Both the position numbers and the translations under genes were made by a program. Source: Nocardioidaceae bacterium UBA4001 (GTDB lineage: Bacteria; Actinomycetota; Actinomycetes; Propionibacteriales; Nocardioidaceae). Taken from it: a DNA stretch of 64,000 nucleotides. Below the pieces are notes generated by a model, which was given only the letters and a program-made list of their open reading frames with translations, made no database searches and had not been told where the DNA came from. This document shows positions 31,970 through 40,325 of the stretch, in pieces; within the stretch, counting starts at the first letter, position 1; every line of letters starts with the position of its first letter. Location of the stretch: contig DGBP01000003.1 of the NCBI GenBank assembly GCA_002384855.1, forward strand, positions 116,152 to 180,151, in the 5' to 3' direction.

Positions 31970-32869
31970 TCAGGCTCGCGGGTGCGCCTGCCGGTACGCC
32001 TTGCGCAGCCGGTCGGTCGTGACGTGGGTGTAGATCTGGGTCGTCGCGAGCGAGGCGTGCCCGAGAAGCTCCTGGACCGACCGCAGGTCCGCCCCGCCCT
32101 CGAGCAGGTGTGTCGCCGCCGTGTGCCGTAGGCCGTGCGGCCCGAGGTCCGGGGCGCCGGGGACGTCGGCGAGCCGCGCGTGGACGATGCTCCGGACCGC
32201 GCGCTGGTCGATGCGCCGTCCCCTCGACCCGAGGAAGAGCGCCGCCCCGGATCCCTGGACCGCGAGCCGAGGCCGGCCCGACCGGACCCAGGTGGCCAGC
32301 GCCTGCTCGGCCGGCCGGCCGAAGGGCACGGTGCGCTCCTTGCGCCCCTTGCCGAACACCCGGACCACCCGCCGCTCGGCGTCCACGTCGTCGACGTCGA
32401 GGCCGCACAGCTCTCCGACGCGGATCCCGGTGGCGTACAACAGCTCCAGGATCGCCACGTCACGCAGGCCCACCGGGCTGCCGTCGTCGGCTCTCACGGC
32501 TGCCTTCTCGAGGAGCTCCCGGGCCTCGTCGTGACGCAAGGCAGGGGGCAGCGTCCGGTGTGCCTTCGGGGAGCCGAGCAGCGCGCCCGGGTCACTCTCG
32601 GCCCGACCGGTCCGCTGCGCCCAGGCCGTGAACACCCGGACTGCCGTGGCTCGCCGGGCCATCGTCGTGCGGGCCAGTCCCCTGGTCTGCTGGTTGGCGA
32701 GCCAGCTGCGCAGGGTGCGCACGTCGAGGGTCGCCACATCGGTGTGACCGAGCCGCGCCGCGTGCTCGAGCATCCCGGCGAGGTCGGTCAGGTAGGCCCG
32801 GACCGTGTGCGCGGCGAGGTCGCGCTCGGAGACGAGGTGGCGCTCGTAGTCTGCGAGAACCTGAGACAT
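31970..32869 (-). CDS. xerC: Tyrosine recombinase XerC
   Basis: Site-specific recombinase that resolves chromosome dimers at dif with XerD and FtsK. From ATG at 32869 it is 299 residues, the standard XerC length: SAM-like N-domain starting LADYERHLVSERDLAAHTVR, then the catalytic set Arg150, Lys174, His245, Arg248, His271 and nucleophile Tyr280. GTG at 32977 would add 36 disordered residues and is an alternative. Position beside dprA is the conserved chromosomal locus, so this is the housekeeping enzyme and not a phage integrase. Confidence 0.95.
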   Translation of the reverse strand: MSQVLADYERHLVSERDLAAHTVRAYLTDLAGMLEHAARLGHTDVATLDVRTLRSWLANQQTRGLARTTMARRATAVRVFTAWAQRTGRAESDPGALLGSPKAHRTLPPALRHDEARELLEKAAVRADDGSPVGLRDVAILELLYATGIRVGELCGLDVDDVDAERRVVRVFGKGRKERTVPFGRPAEQALATWVRSGRPRLAVQGSGAALFLGSRGRRIDQRAVRSIVHARLADVPGAPDLGPHGLRHTAATHLLEGGADLRSVQELLGHASLATTQIYTHVTTDRLRKAYRQAHPRA

Positions 32870-33062
32870 GCGCTGCGGCAACGCCTCACCGGCGGAGGCC
32901 CCGGCGTCCCCCGAGAGGGGCCCGTCCGCGGACTCGTCCCCGGGACCGTCCGGGGGAGCGTCCTTGGCGGCAGTCACGACCTGAGCGTACGTCGCGGAAG
33001 GGCCCGTCCTTGCTACCCACGACCCGGCGGGTCCCGTCGACATGTGCCCTCGTGAACCCCCG

Positions 33063-34196
33063 TCACTCACCGCCCGCCGTGGTCGGGGCCCTGCGCCAGC
33101 CAGCGGGTGCCTGCTCGACGAGCCCGAGCTGCAGGAGACGCTGCACCGCCGCAGGAACCTCCCGGACTGCGATCCCTGCGGTGCGGGCCAGGGAGTCGAG
33201 GCAGGCCGGCATCGCGACCGGCACCGCGTCGAGCACCTGACGCTCCCGATCGGTGAGGTCATCCTCGGGTCGGACAGGTCCGCGCAGGGGCTCAGCCAGG
33301 AAGGACCCGCTCGGCGACACCAGCTCGAGCACGTCCTCGCCACGGGTCACGAGCGCCGCCCCGCGGGACCGGATCAGCTCGTGCACCCCCTCGGACGGTG
33401 CGCTCGTCACCGGCCCGGGCACGCCCATCAGCACGCGGTTCAGGCGAGACGCCCAGTTCGCGGTGTTGAGAGCGCCGCTGCGGGCGGCCGCCTCGACGAC
33501 CACCGTGCCCTGCGCCAGGGCAGCGATCAGCCGGTTTCGGGCCAGGAAACGCACCCTGGTCGGGGCGCAGCCCGGCGGAAGCTCGGAGACGACCATGCCT
33601 GTGTCGGCGATGTACTCCAGTAGGTTGCGATGGGCCGATGGGTACGCGCGGTCCACGCCGCAGGCGAGGACGGCCACCGTCGGGCCCTTCACGGCCAGGG
33701 CACCGCGGTGGGCCGCCTGGTCGATGCCGAACGCCGCGCCGGACACGACGGTCGTGCCTGACTCCCCCAGGTGCGCGGCCAGGTCGGAGGCCACGCCTGC
33801 GCCGTACGTCGTTGCGGACCGCGAGCCGACCACGGCCACCGCCCGGTGGCAGGCCTCGACCAGACGCAGGGGGCCCTTGACCCACAGGCCGAGCGGGGCG
33901 CCGCCGCGCTGCTGCAGGGGCTCCGCCGTTCGGAGGTCCTCCACGGGCGGCGGCCACTCGGCGTCACCGGGGCACACGAAGCGGATCCCCTGCGCTGACG
34001 CCTCGTCGAGGTCGCGCTGCGGATCGAGCCCGCGGAGCCGTGCCGCGACGTCGGTGTAGACGCCGGCCACGTCCTGCTCGTCGCGCAGCATGCGGTAGAC
34101 GGTCGCGGCCCCCATCCGGTCCACGACAGCAGCGAGCCGGACGTCACCGGGCTCGCTGAGCCGACTGAGCGCCACGCGGGCCAGACGGTCGTTCAC
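33063..34196 (-). CDS. dprA: DNA-processing protein DprA
   Basis: Binds incoming single-stranded DNA and loads RecA during natural transformation. The 377 residues have an N-terminal helical region, the Rossmann core with AVVGSRSATTYG, VVSGAAFGID and ARNRLIAALAQGTVVVEAA, and a C-terminal winged-helix-like domain. GTG at 34196 overlaps the comM stop as GTGA. The yraN-comM-dprA set is retained, but the window has no other competence genes, so the role may be general DNA handling. Confidence 0.96.
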   Translation of the reverse strand: MNDRLARVALSRLSEPGDVRLAAVVDRMGAATVYRMLRDEQDVAGVYTDVAARLRGLDPQRDLDEASAQGIRFVCPGDAEWPPPVEDLRTAEPLQQRGGAPLGLWVKGPLRLVEACHRAVAVVGSRSATTYGAGVASDLAAHLGESGTTVVSGAAFGIDQAAHRGALAVKGPTVAVLACGVDRAYPSAHRNLLEYIADTGMVVSELPPGCAPTRVRFLARNRLIAALAQGTVVVEAAARSGALNTANWASRLNRVLMGVPGPVTSAPSEGVHELIRSRGAALVTRGEDVLELVSPSGSFLAEPLRGPVRPEDDLTDRERQVLDAVPVAMPACLDSLARTAGIAVREVPAAVQRLLQLGLVEQAPAGWRRAPTTAGGE

Positions 34197-35782
34197 CCCG
34201 CCACCGCCTCGATCGCCCCGAGCATGAGCGGCTCCCCGGAGCGTAGCCGCAGCGCCGTGTCGACCTCCGGGGCGCCGGGCACGTCCACCCCGCGCAGGTC
34301 CGCGACCGTCCAGGCCAGCCGATGCACCCGGGTCGCTCCCCGGCGGGTGAGAGTGCCGTCGTACACCCGGTCGTCGACCACCCGGTCGACCTCGTGGGGC
34401 AGCGGCCACCGGTCGCGCAGCACGGGCCCGGGCACGGCGCTGTTGAGACGCCAGCCGGTGCCGACGAAACGGCGCGCCTGCCGCTCGCGTGCGGCGGTGA
34501 CCCGTGCGCGGACCGTCTCGGAGCTCTCCTGCCGGGCCAGCGGGTCGTCGCGCTCACGCCTGGTGAGCGGCTCGACGTGGCGGGTGATGTCGATGCGGTC
34601 GGCGATCGGGCCGCTGATCTTGCGACGGTACTCCCGCCGGCGGACCTCCAGGCACTCGCAGCGGTTGTCGCGGTTGGTCGGGTGGTATTCCCCGCAGGGG
34701 CACGGGTTGCAGGCGAGCACGAACATCGCCCGGGCGGGGAAGGTGGCGATCTCGTCGCCGCGGGCGATCGTCACCTCCCCGCTCTCCAGGGGCTCACGGA
34801 GGCCCTCGATGATGTCGGCCTGGAAGAGCGGGAACTCGTCGAGGAAGAGAGCGCCGGTGTGGGCGCGGCTGACCTCGCCCGGGTGCACGCGGCCGCTGCC
34901 GCCGCCGAGCACGCTGGTGCGGGTCGCCGAGTGGTGCGGGGCCCGAAACGGTGGCCGGGTCATCACCGCCTGCCCCGGCGGAAGGCACCCTGCGAGGGAG
35001 TAGATGGCGCTCAGCTCGAGCGCCTCCTCGAGCGTGAGGTCGGGCAGCAGTCCCGGGAGGCGCTCGGCCAGCGTGGTCTTGCCCGCTCCCTTCGGCCCGG
35101 TGAGCATCACGTGGTGCCCTCCGGCAGCCGCGACCTCGAGGGCGTACTTGGCGTCGGCCATGCCCATCACGTCGGAGAGGTCCACCTGCTCCATCCGGTC
35201 CTCGCCGCGCCAGGTCAGCACCGGGCCTCCGGCGAGCGGCGCCACCGGGGGCGCGGCGGGCAGCTCCTCCTTGCGCAGCAGGGCGACCACCTGCGTCAGC
35301 GACCGCGCCCCGTGGACGGTCGTGCCGGGCACCATCGTCGCCTCGTCGGCCTGCGGCTCGGGCACCACGACGCGCGTGATGCCGCGCGCCGCGGCCGCCA
35401 TCGCCATCGGCAGCACCCCGGGCACCGCACGGAGGCGACCGTCCAACGTGAGCTCACCCACGAAGACGATGCCGTCGAGCGCCGCAGGCTTGATGGTCCC
35501 TGACGCGGCCAGGGTGGCCACCGCGATCGCCAGGTCGAAGTGCGGGCCGCGCTTGGGCAGGTCCGCAGGCGACAGCAGGATCGTCACCCGCCGCGTGCTC
35601 GGCCACTCGAACCTGCTGTTGATCACCGCCGCGCGACACCGGTCGCGGGCCTCGCTGATCGACGCGTCCGGCCGGCCGACCATCGCCGTCTTCACGACGC
35701 CCTGGGTCACGTCGACCTGGACGTCGATCACGTGGCCGCTGGCGCCTTGCAGGGTGACGGTGTGCGCGGTGGCGAAGCCCAT
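34193..35782 (-). CDS. comM: ComM/YifB family magnesium chelatase-like AAA+ ATPase
   Basis: AAA+ helicase-like ATPase of 529 residues; ComM aids branch migration when transformed DNA is integrated. An N-terminal Lon-protease-like domain (residues about 1-170) precedes the AAA+ core with Walker A GPKGAGKTT, Walker B GALFLDEF and NPCPCGEY, and the C-terminal Mg-chelatase domain. ATG at 35782 shares one base with the yraN stop (TGATG). Tightly coupled with dprA. Confidence 0.95.
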   Translation of the reverse strand: MGFATAHTVTLQGASGHVIDVQVDVTQGVVKTAMVGRPDASISEARDRCRAAVINSRFEWPSTRRVTILLSPADLPKRGPHFDLAIAVATLAASGTIKPAALDGIVFVGELTLDGRLRAVPGVLPMAMAAAARGITRVVVPEPQADEATMVPGTTVHGARSLTQVVALLRKEELPAAPPVAPLAGGPVLTWRGEDRMEQVDLSDVMGMADAKYALEVAAAGGHHVMLTGPKGAGKTTLAERLPGLLPDLTLEEALELSAIYSLAGCLPPGQAVMTRPPFRAPHHSATRTSVLGGGSGRVHPGEVSRAHTGALFLDEFPLFQADIIEGLREPLESGEVTIARGDEIATFPARAMFVLACNPCPCGEYHPTNRDNRCECLEVRRREYRRKISGPIADRIDITRHVEPLTRRERDDPLARQESSETVRARVTAARERQARRFVGTGWRLNSAVPGPVLRDRWPLPHEVDRVVDDRVYDGTLTRRGATRVHRLAWTVADLRGVDVPGAPEVDTALRLRSGEPLMLGAIEAVAG

Positions 35783-36150
35783 CAGCCCACTCCACGCACG
35801 TGGTCGACGTCGACGGTGCCGTTGGCCGGCACGAGCACGCCGACGAGGTCGATGCGGACCTCGGCGGGGTGGATGTCGTGGTCGGTGAGCCAGCGGGCGG
35901 CGAGCCGGCGCAGTCGTGCGGCCTTCTGCTCGGTCACGGCCTCCAGCGGGGCGCCGTACGCCAGCGACGAGCGGGTCTTCACCTCGCACACCACGAGCAC
36001 CCCGCCGTCGCGCAGGACGAGGTCGATCTCGCCGAGATCGCAGCGCCAGTTCCGGTCGAGCACCACCATCCCCTCGGCCTTGAGGTGCTGGGCGGCCAGG
36101 CCCTCGCCGTACGCCCCCAGGGTGGAGCGCTGTCGTGCAGTCGTTGTCAT
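35782..36150 (-). CDS. yraN: YraN/UPF0102 family nuclease-like protein
   Basis: Small endonuclease-fold protein of 122 residues. Landmarks are LGAYGEGLAAQHL, LDRNWRCDLGEIDLV and LVVCEVKTR, which correspond to the E...D...ExK residues of the PD-(D/E)XK superfamily. The biological role is unknown, though association with comM and dprA is nearly constant in bacteria. ATG at 36150. The 111-base spacer upstream separates it from DUF2469. Confidence 0.94.
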   Translation of the reverse strand: MTTTARQRSTLGAYGEGLAAQHLKAEGMVVLDRNWRCDLGEIDLVLRDGGVLVVCEVKTRSSLAYGAPLEAVTEQKAARLRRLAARWLTDHDIHPAEVRIDLVGVLVPANGTVDVDHVRGVG

Positions 36151-36261
36151 CGCGAACCTCCTGCCGGAAGGCTCGCGCAGGGCACCGTCGCTTCGCCTGG
36201 CCCGGACCAGGCCCTGGGGACGACCGCGTCGCCGTCGCGCCTGTGGACGCTATGTGGTCCG

Positions 36262-36570
36262 TCAGTCCTTCGGCGGCTCGAGATCGGACTGGTTGAGCTC
36301 CTCGACGTTGACGTCCTTGAAGGTCAGGACCTTGACGTTCTTGGCGAACCGAGCGGGGCGGTACATGTCCCACACCCACGCGTCGGTCATCGACACCTCG
36401 AAGAACACGTCCCCGGCCTCGGTGCGCGCCTTCACCTCCACCTGGTTGCACAGGTAGAAGCGGCGGTCCGTCTCCACGACGTACTTGAAGATGCCCACCA
36501 CGTCGCGGTACTCGCGGTAGAGCTGGAGCTCCATCTCGGTCTCGTACTTCTCGAGATCCTCGGCGCTCAT
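36262..36570 (-). CDS. DUF2469 family protein
   Basis: Conserved actinobacterial protein of 102 residues, beginning MSAEDLEKYETEMELQLYRE and containing YLCNQVEVKAR and the Trp-rich MTDAWVWDMYRPARF. It is almost always found next to rnhB, as here, with a 4-base ATGA overlap. No signal peptide or catalytic motif. The function is unknown. The N-terminal third is strongly acidic and probably helical. Confidence 0.94.
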   Translation of the reverse strand: MSAEDLEKYETEMELQLYREYRDVVGIFKYVVETDRRFYLCNQVEVKARTEAGDVFFEVSMTDAWVWDMYRPARFAKNVKVLTFKDVNVEELNQSDLEPPKD

Positions 36571-37280
36571 CGTGCGTCCTCCGCTTCCAGTACCGACCGG
36601 TTGTCCTCGTCGTACCCATTCTGTCCGACGGCTGCCTCCACGCGGCGCACGTTGACGAAGCGTCGCCGGTGGACCGGGCACGGGCCGTGCTCCGCGAGCG
36701 CCGCGGTGTGCACGGAGGTGATGTACCCCTTGTGCGTCGCGAAGTCGTACTCCGGGTAGGTGTCGTGCATGTCGGTCATGATCCGGTCCCGGGTCACCTT
36801 CGCGATGACCGACGCGGCGGCGATGCAGCCGGCCACGCGATCCCCCTTCCAGATCGCGAGTCCCGGCACCTCGAGGCCGTCGACGGGGAAGCCGTCGGTG
36901 AGCGCGTACGACGGTCGCACGTCGAGCCGAGCGAGCGCCCGACGCAAGGCTTCCACGTTGGCGACGTGCATGCCCATCCGGTCGCACTCCTCGGGCTCCA
37001 CCACGACCACCGACCAGGCCAGCGCGCGACGGAGCACCTGGTCGTAGCAGCGCTGCCGCGCGAGCGGGGTCAGCAGCTTGGAGTCGGCAAGACCCGGGAC
37101 CTCTCCCCGGCTCCCCTCGGGAAGCACCACGGCGGCGGCGACGAGCGGACCGGCACAGGCACCGCGACCTGCCTCGTCGACGCCGGCGATGGGGTCGAGA
37201 CCCGCGCGGCGCAGCGCCCGTTCGTACCCGTAGAGGCCTGCGTCGCGCCGGACCGTCAGACCGCGCGGCAGCACGCTCAT
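36567..37280 (-). CDS. rnhB: Ribonuclease HII
   Basis: Removes ribonucleotides from RNA-DNA hybrids. The 237 residues carry the catalytic GVDEAGRGACAGPLVAAAV (Asp35, Glu36) and the downstream acidic residue in SYALTDGFPV. GDRVAGCIAAASVIAKVTRD is the second family signature. ATG at 37280 overlaps the lepB stop by 4 bases, and its own stop overlaps DUF2469. Part of the rplS-lepB-rnhB group. Confidence 0.96.
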   Translation of the reverse strand: MSVLPRGLTVRRDAGLYGYERALRRAGLDPIAGVDEAGRGACAGPLVAAAVVLPEGSRGEVPGLADSKLLTPLARQRCYDQVLRRALAWSVVVVEPEECDRMGMHVANVEALRRALARLDVRPSYALTDGFPVDGLEVPGLAIWKGDRVAGCIAAASVIAKVTRDRIMTDMHDTYPEYDFATHKGYITSVHTAALAEHGPCPVHRRRFVNVRRVEAAVGQNGYDEDNRSVLEAEDAR

Positions 37281-38050
37281 GGCGCGGCCTCCACCTCCTG
37301 GAAGGTCGCCGGCCGCTCCATCATCGTGGCGTGCTCCCAGGGCCACACCACCATGAACACCTTGCCCACGACGTCCTCGAGCGGGATGAAGCCGCCGCCG
37401 GGGTCACCGAGATGGACCCGGGAGTCGGCGGAGTTCGACCGGTTGTCCCCCTGCACCCACAGGTAGCCCTCCTGGACCGCGACGTCGAAGCGGATCAGCG
37501 ACGGCTTCTCCCCCGGCGCGAGGTAGGACTCCTCGTGGAGCGGCACCCCGTTGACGGTGATCCGCCCCTCGGAGTCGCAGCACACGACCCGGTCGCCGCC
37601 CACCCCGATCACGCGCTTGACGAGATGCCCCCCGGACGGGGCGAGCCCGATCGTCTCGAGACCGCGCGCGACGGGGTTGTCGCCGCCCAGGGTGTCGCCG
37701 GGGCCGAGCCACCCCCCGGGGTCGGAGAAGACCACGATGTCCCCCCGTTCGGGGTCCTCGCCCCAGTAGGAGACCTTCTGGACCAGGATCCGGTCGTCGA
37801 GCACGAGGGTGTCGTTCATCGAGCCGGACGGGATGTAGAAGGCCTGCAGGAAGAACGCCTTGATCACCACGGCGAGCAGCAGGGCGAGGCCGAGGAGCAC
37901 CAGCATCTCCTGCCAGACCGGCAGCGGCTTGCGCCTCCTGCCCGGGGCGGCGAGGGCGGTCGGCTCAGGGCCGGGCTCACCCTCCCCGGACGCAAAGGAC
38001 CGCGGCCTCCGGAAGAGGTCGCGGTCCATGCGGTGCGCGTCGTCGGTCAC
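37277..38050 (-). CDS. lepB: Signal peptidase I
   Basis: Membrane-bound protease that removes Sec and Tat signal peptides. The 257 residues have a cytoplasmic N-tail rich in Pro and Arg, one membrane helix (about 48-70), the nucleophile Ser77 in FYIPSGSMNDTL and the base Lys145 in LVKRVIGVGGD. The C-terminal GDNRSNSADSR box is intact. ATG at 38050 lies 24 bases after rplS. A single membrane span is usual for actinobacterial enzymes. Confidence 0.96.
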   Translation of the reverse strand: MTDDAHRMDRDLFRRPRSFASGEGEPGPEPTALAAPGRRRKPLPVWQEMLVLLGLALLLAVVIKAFFLQAFYIPSGSMNDTLVLDDRILVQKVSYWGEDPERGDIVVFSDPGGWLGPGDTLGGDNPVARGLETIGLAPSGGHLVKRVIGVGGDRVVCCDSEGRITVNGVPLHEESYLAPGEKPSLIRFDVAVQEGYLWVQGDNRSNSADSRVHLGDPGGGFIPLEDVVGKVFMVVWPWEHATMMERPATFQEVEAAP

Positions 38051-38074
38051 GCATCGAGCCTAGCCAACCGAGGA

Positions 38075-38437
38075 TCAGCCGGCGTGGGTCACCTCGCGCT
38101 TCTCCTTGATCTTGGCGGCCTTGCCGCGGAGGTTGCGCAGGTAGTAGAGCTTCGCGCGGCGGACGTCACCGCGCGTCACGACCTCGATCTTGTCGAAGAT
38201 CGGGGAGTGCAGCGGGAAGGTGCGCTCGACACCGACGCCGAAGGACACCTTGCGGACGGTGAAGGTGCGGCCCACACCGGAACCCTGGACGCGGATGCAC
38301 ACGCCCTGGAAGACCTGGATACGCGCGCGGTTGCCCTCGACGACCTTGACGTGCACCTTGAGGGTGTCGCCGGCGCGGAATGCGGGGATGTCGTCGCGCT
38401 TCACCGAAGCCGCGAGCGTGTCGATGACGTTGGTCAT
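38075..38437 (-). CDS. rplS: 50S ribosomal protein L19
   Basis: Large-subunit protein at the interface of the subunits, 120 residues. It shows IPAFRAGDTLKVHVKVVEGN, RIQVFQGVCI and the family end RRAKLYYLRNLRGKAAKIKE. ATG at 38437 is preceded by GAGGAGACTGCC. The 179-base spacer from trmD contains a long-range inverted repeat that might be a leader structure. Confidence 0.98.
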   Translation of the reverse strand: MTNVIDTLAASVKRDDIPAFRAGDTLKVHVKVVEGNRARIQVFQGVCIRVQGSGVGRTFTVRKVSFGVGVERTFPLHSPIFDKIEVVTRGDVRRAKLYYLRNLRGKAAKIKEKREVTHAG

Positions 38438-38521
38438 GGCAGTCTCCTCGTCGGCGCCACAGGTCACCTACGGTCTGTCGTGCAGGATCGGACGGTCCGG
38501 GATGTCATCGCACGGCACGCC

Positions 38522-38615
38522 CCCTGTGGCAGGTGGGCCGTCGGCCCCCGGCGTCGCCTACGGGGCGCGCGGGCAGCCGTGATGCGCTGGACCGAGGGTC
38601 AAGTCTGCCACAGGG
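38522..38615 (-). promoter_or_regulatory. Possible structured rplS leader in the trmD-rplS spacer
   Basis: CCCTGTGGCAG (38522-38532) and CTGCCACAGGG (38605-38615) form a perfect 11-bp stem that begins right after the trmD stop and encloses about 72 bases, ending 84 bases before rplS. Autoregulatory leaders of r-protein genes, including L19, are known in other phyla, so a regulatory RNA is possible. An RNA terminator or processing hairpin is the alternative. Confidence 0.3.
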
Positions 38616-38616
38616 C

Positions 38617-39375
38617 TCATCCGCGGGAGAAATCGGCGAGGACTTCCCGGTCCCGGGCGTCGAGCGCCTCCGGAGGTATCCGGTCGACCAGGTCGGGCCG
38701 GCGCTCCGCCGTACGCCTCAGGGCCTGGTCACGCCGCCACCGCGCGATCTGGGCATGGTGACCGCTGAACAGCACCTCCGGGACGTCGAGCCCGCGCCAC
38801 GTCGGCGGCTTCGTGTAGACGGGGTACTCCAGCAGCCCGTCCCCGCCGTGGGACTCCTCGGCCAGCGACTCCGGGTTGCCCATGAACCCGGGCAGGAGGC
38901 GTACGACGGCCTCCACGACGACCAGGGCCGCGACCTCCCCGCCGTTGAGGACGTAGTCCCCGATCGAGACCTCGCGCACCCGCATCCGGGAGCGGTAGTG
39001 GTCCATCACCCGCTGGTCGATTCCTTCGTAGCGCCCGCAGGCGAAGACCAGCCAGTCCTCCCGGCTCAGCTCCTCGGCGAGCGGCTGGGTCAGCCGCTCA
39101 CCGGACGGGGTCGGCACGAGCAGCAACGGCTCCCCTGCACCGGCCGCTGCGATCTCGTCGAGCGCCTCACCCCATGGGTCGGGCTTCATGACCATGCCCG
39201 CCCCACCCCCGTAGGGAGTGTCGTCGACGGTGTGGTGGCGGTCATGGGTCCAGGTGCGCAGGTCGTGGACGTGGACGTCGAGCAGGCCGGACGCCTGGGC
39301 CTTCCCCGCCAGCGACAGGCCCAGGGGCGCCAGGTAGTCGGGGAAGATCGAGACGACGTCGATGCGCATGCTCAC
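38617..39375 (-). CDS. trmD: tRNA (guanine-37-N1)-methyltransferase TrmD
   Basis: Adds the methyl group at N1 of G37 in tRNAs, preventing frameshifts. The 252 residues include the SPOUT knot region VLNGGEVAALVVVEAV and FACGRYEGIDQRV. GTG at 39375 overlaps the rimM stop as GTGA; ATG two codons later at 39369 is an alternative. The gene belongs to the conserved rpsP-rimM-trmD-rplS cluster. Confidence 0.97.
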   Translation of the reverse strand: MSMRIDVVSIFPDYLAPLGLSLAGKAQASGLLDVHVHDLRTWTHDRHHTVDDTPYGGGAGMVMKPDPWGEALDEIAAAGAGEPLLLVPTPSGERLTQPLAEELSREDWLVFACGRYEGIDQRVMDHYRSRMRVREVSIGDYVLNGGEVAALVVVEAVVRLLPGFMGNPESLAEESHGGDGLLEYPVYTKPPTWRGLDVPEVLFSGHHAQIARWRRDQALRRTAERRPDLVDRIPPEALDARDREVLADFSRG

Positions 39376-39947
39376 GCGCCCCCTGCCTCGTTCTCCTCGA
39401 CCGGCTCGAGCAGGCCCGGGATGTCTCTGACGACCACGCGGCCGCCCCGAAGGTCGATCTCCGGCACCAGAGCGCGCACGAAGGGCACGAGGATCTCCCG
39501 GCCGTCGTCGGCGGCCCGCACCGAGAGCAGGTCCTGGGCGGAGCCGTGCACCACGTCGACCAGCTCGCCGACCGCGCGTCCGTCCGCCGTGACGACCGCG
39601 AGCCCGACCAGCTGGTGGTCGTAGAACTCCTCCGGGTCCTCCGGCGTCTCGGCGAGGTCGACCTCGACCGCGAGCAGCAGCCCCCGGACCGCCTCGGCAC
39701 CGTTGCGGTCGGTGACCTCCTCGAAGGTGGCGAGCAGACGCGACTGGTGCCAGCGCGTCGTCCTCACCGTGAGGGTCTCCGGCCGGTCGGGGCCGTGCGG
39801 CGCGCCGTCCTGCGGGGTCCGCGTGCGTAGGACGCTGCCGGCCGAGAACCTCCGGCCGGGCTCGTCGGTCCGCAACTCTACCGACAGCTCGCCCCTCACG
39901 CCGTGGGGCTTGCCGATGCGGCCGACCACCACCTCGGTGCTGCTCAT
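39372..39947 (-). CDS. rimM: 16S rRNA-processing protein RimM
   Basis: Assembly factor for the 30S head that binds S19. The 191 residues have the N-terminal RimM domain (VVVGRIGKPHGVRGELSVEL) and the C-terminal PRC-barrel part (EFYDHQLVGLAVVTADGRAV ... ILVPFVRALVPEIDL). ATG at 39947 is chosen over the long upstream open frame. Two strong hairpins lie in the 130-base spacer from khpA. Confidence 0.96.
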   Translation of the reverse strand: MSSTEVVVGRIGKPHGVRGELSVELRTDEPGRRFSAGSVLRTRTPQDGAPHGPDRPETLTVRTTRWHQSRLLATFEEVTDRNGAEAVRGLLLAVEVDLAETPEDPEEFYDHQLVGLAVVTADGRAVGELVDVVHGSAQDLLSVRAADDGREILVPFVRALVPEIDLRGGRVVVRDIPGLLEPVEENEAGGA

Positions 39948-39968
39948 GTCACTCCCCTGCTCGTCGTA

Positions 39969-39996
39969 CCCCTGGAGGCCTGCCGCCCTCCAGGGG
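39969..39996. repeat. Hairpin just upstream of rimM
   Basis: Perfect 10-bp stem CCCCTGGAGG / CCTCCAGGGG with an 8-base loop, ending about 22 bases upstream of the rimM start. It is close enough to affect ribosome access or mRNA processing in the khpA-rimM spacer. Confidence 0.55.
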
Positions 39997-40024
39997 ACCC
40001 GAGCCGTGGCGGGCCCGGACGCAC

Positions 40025-40056
40025 GAGTGGGGAGGCCGCGCGCGGCCTCCCCACTC
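40025..40056. repeat. 32-base perfect palindrome between khpA and rimM
   Basis: GAGTGGGGAGGCCGCG followed directly by its exact reverse complement, giving a 16-bp stem with no spacer, 22 bases after the khpA stop. It may attenuate or terminate transcription within the rpsP-khpA-rimM-trmD string, or serve as an RNA processing site. A dispersed repeat is also possible. Confidence 0.6.
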
Positions 40057-40077
40057 GATCCTGCTGTGTCGCCTCGG

Positions 40078-40320
40078 TCAGCGCCTGCGGTCCACGTCGA
40101 CGAAGTCCACACGGACACCACCGCGGCCGGCCAGCGCGCCGAGGACGGTGCGCAGGGCGGTCGCGGTGCGGCCACCGCGGCCGATCACCTTGCCGAGGTC
40201 CTCGGGATTCACCCGGACCTCGAGGAGCGAGCCACGACGCAGCTGCTTGTCACGCACGCTGACGTCGTCGGGGTGGTCGACGATGCCTCGCACCAGGTGG
40301 TCGAGAGCGTCCGCCAGCAT
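40078..40320 (-). CDS. khpA: KH-domain RNA-binding protein KhpA
   Basis: RNA-binding protein of 80 residues built of one type II KH domain with the GXXG loop in GKVIGRGGRTATALR. It usually works with KhpB/Jag in post-transcriptional control and cell envelope growth. ATG at 40320 lies 5 bases after rpsP. This place between rpsP and rimM is standard. Confidence 0.96.
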   Translation of the reverse strand: MLADALDHLVRGIVDHPDDVSVRDKQLRRGSLLEVRVNPEDLGKVIGRGGRTATALRTVLGALAGRGGVRVDFVDVDRRR

Positions 40321-40325
40321 GCCGA

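Noticed and set aside
31970..32869. Phage or island integrase
   Set aside because: Length, catalytic set and position beside dprA identify the housekeeping XerC. No tRNA, attachment site or phage gene is near.
33063..36150. A full competence system
   Set aside because: Only dprA and comM are present, and both are nearly universal; no com uptake genes are in the window.
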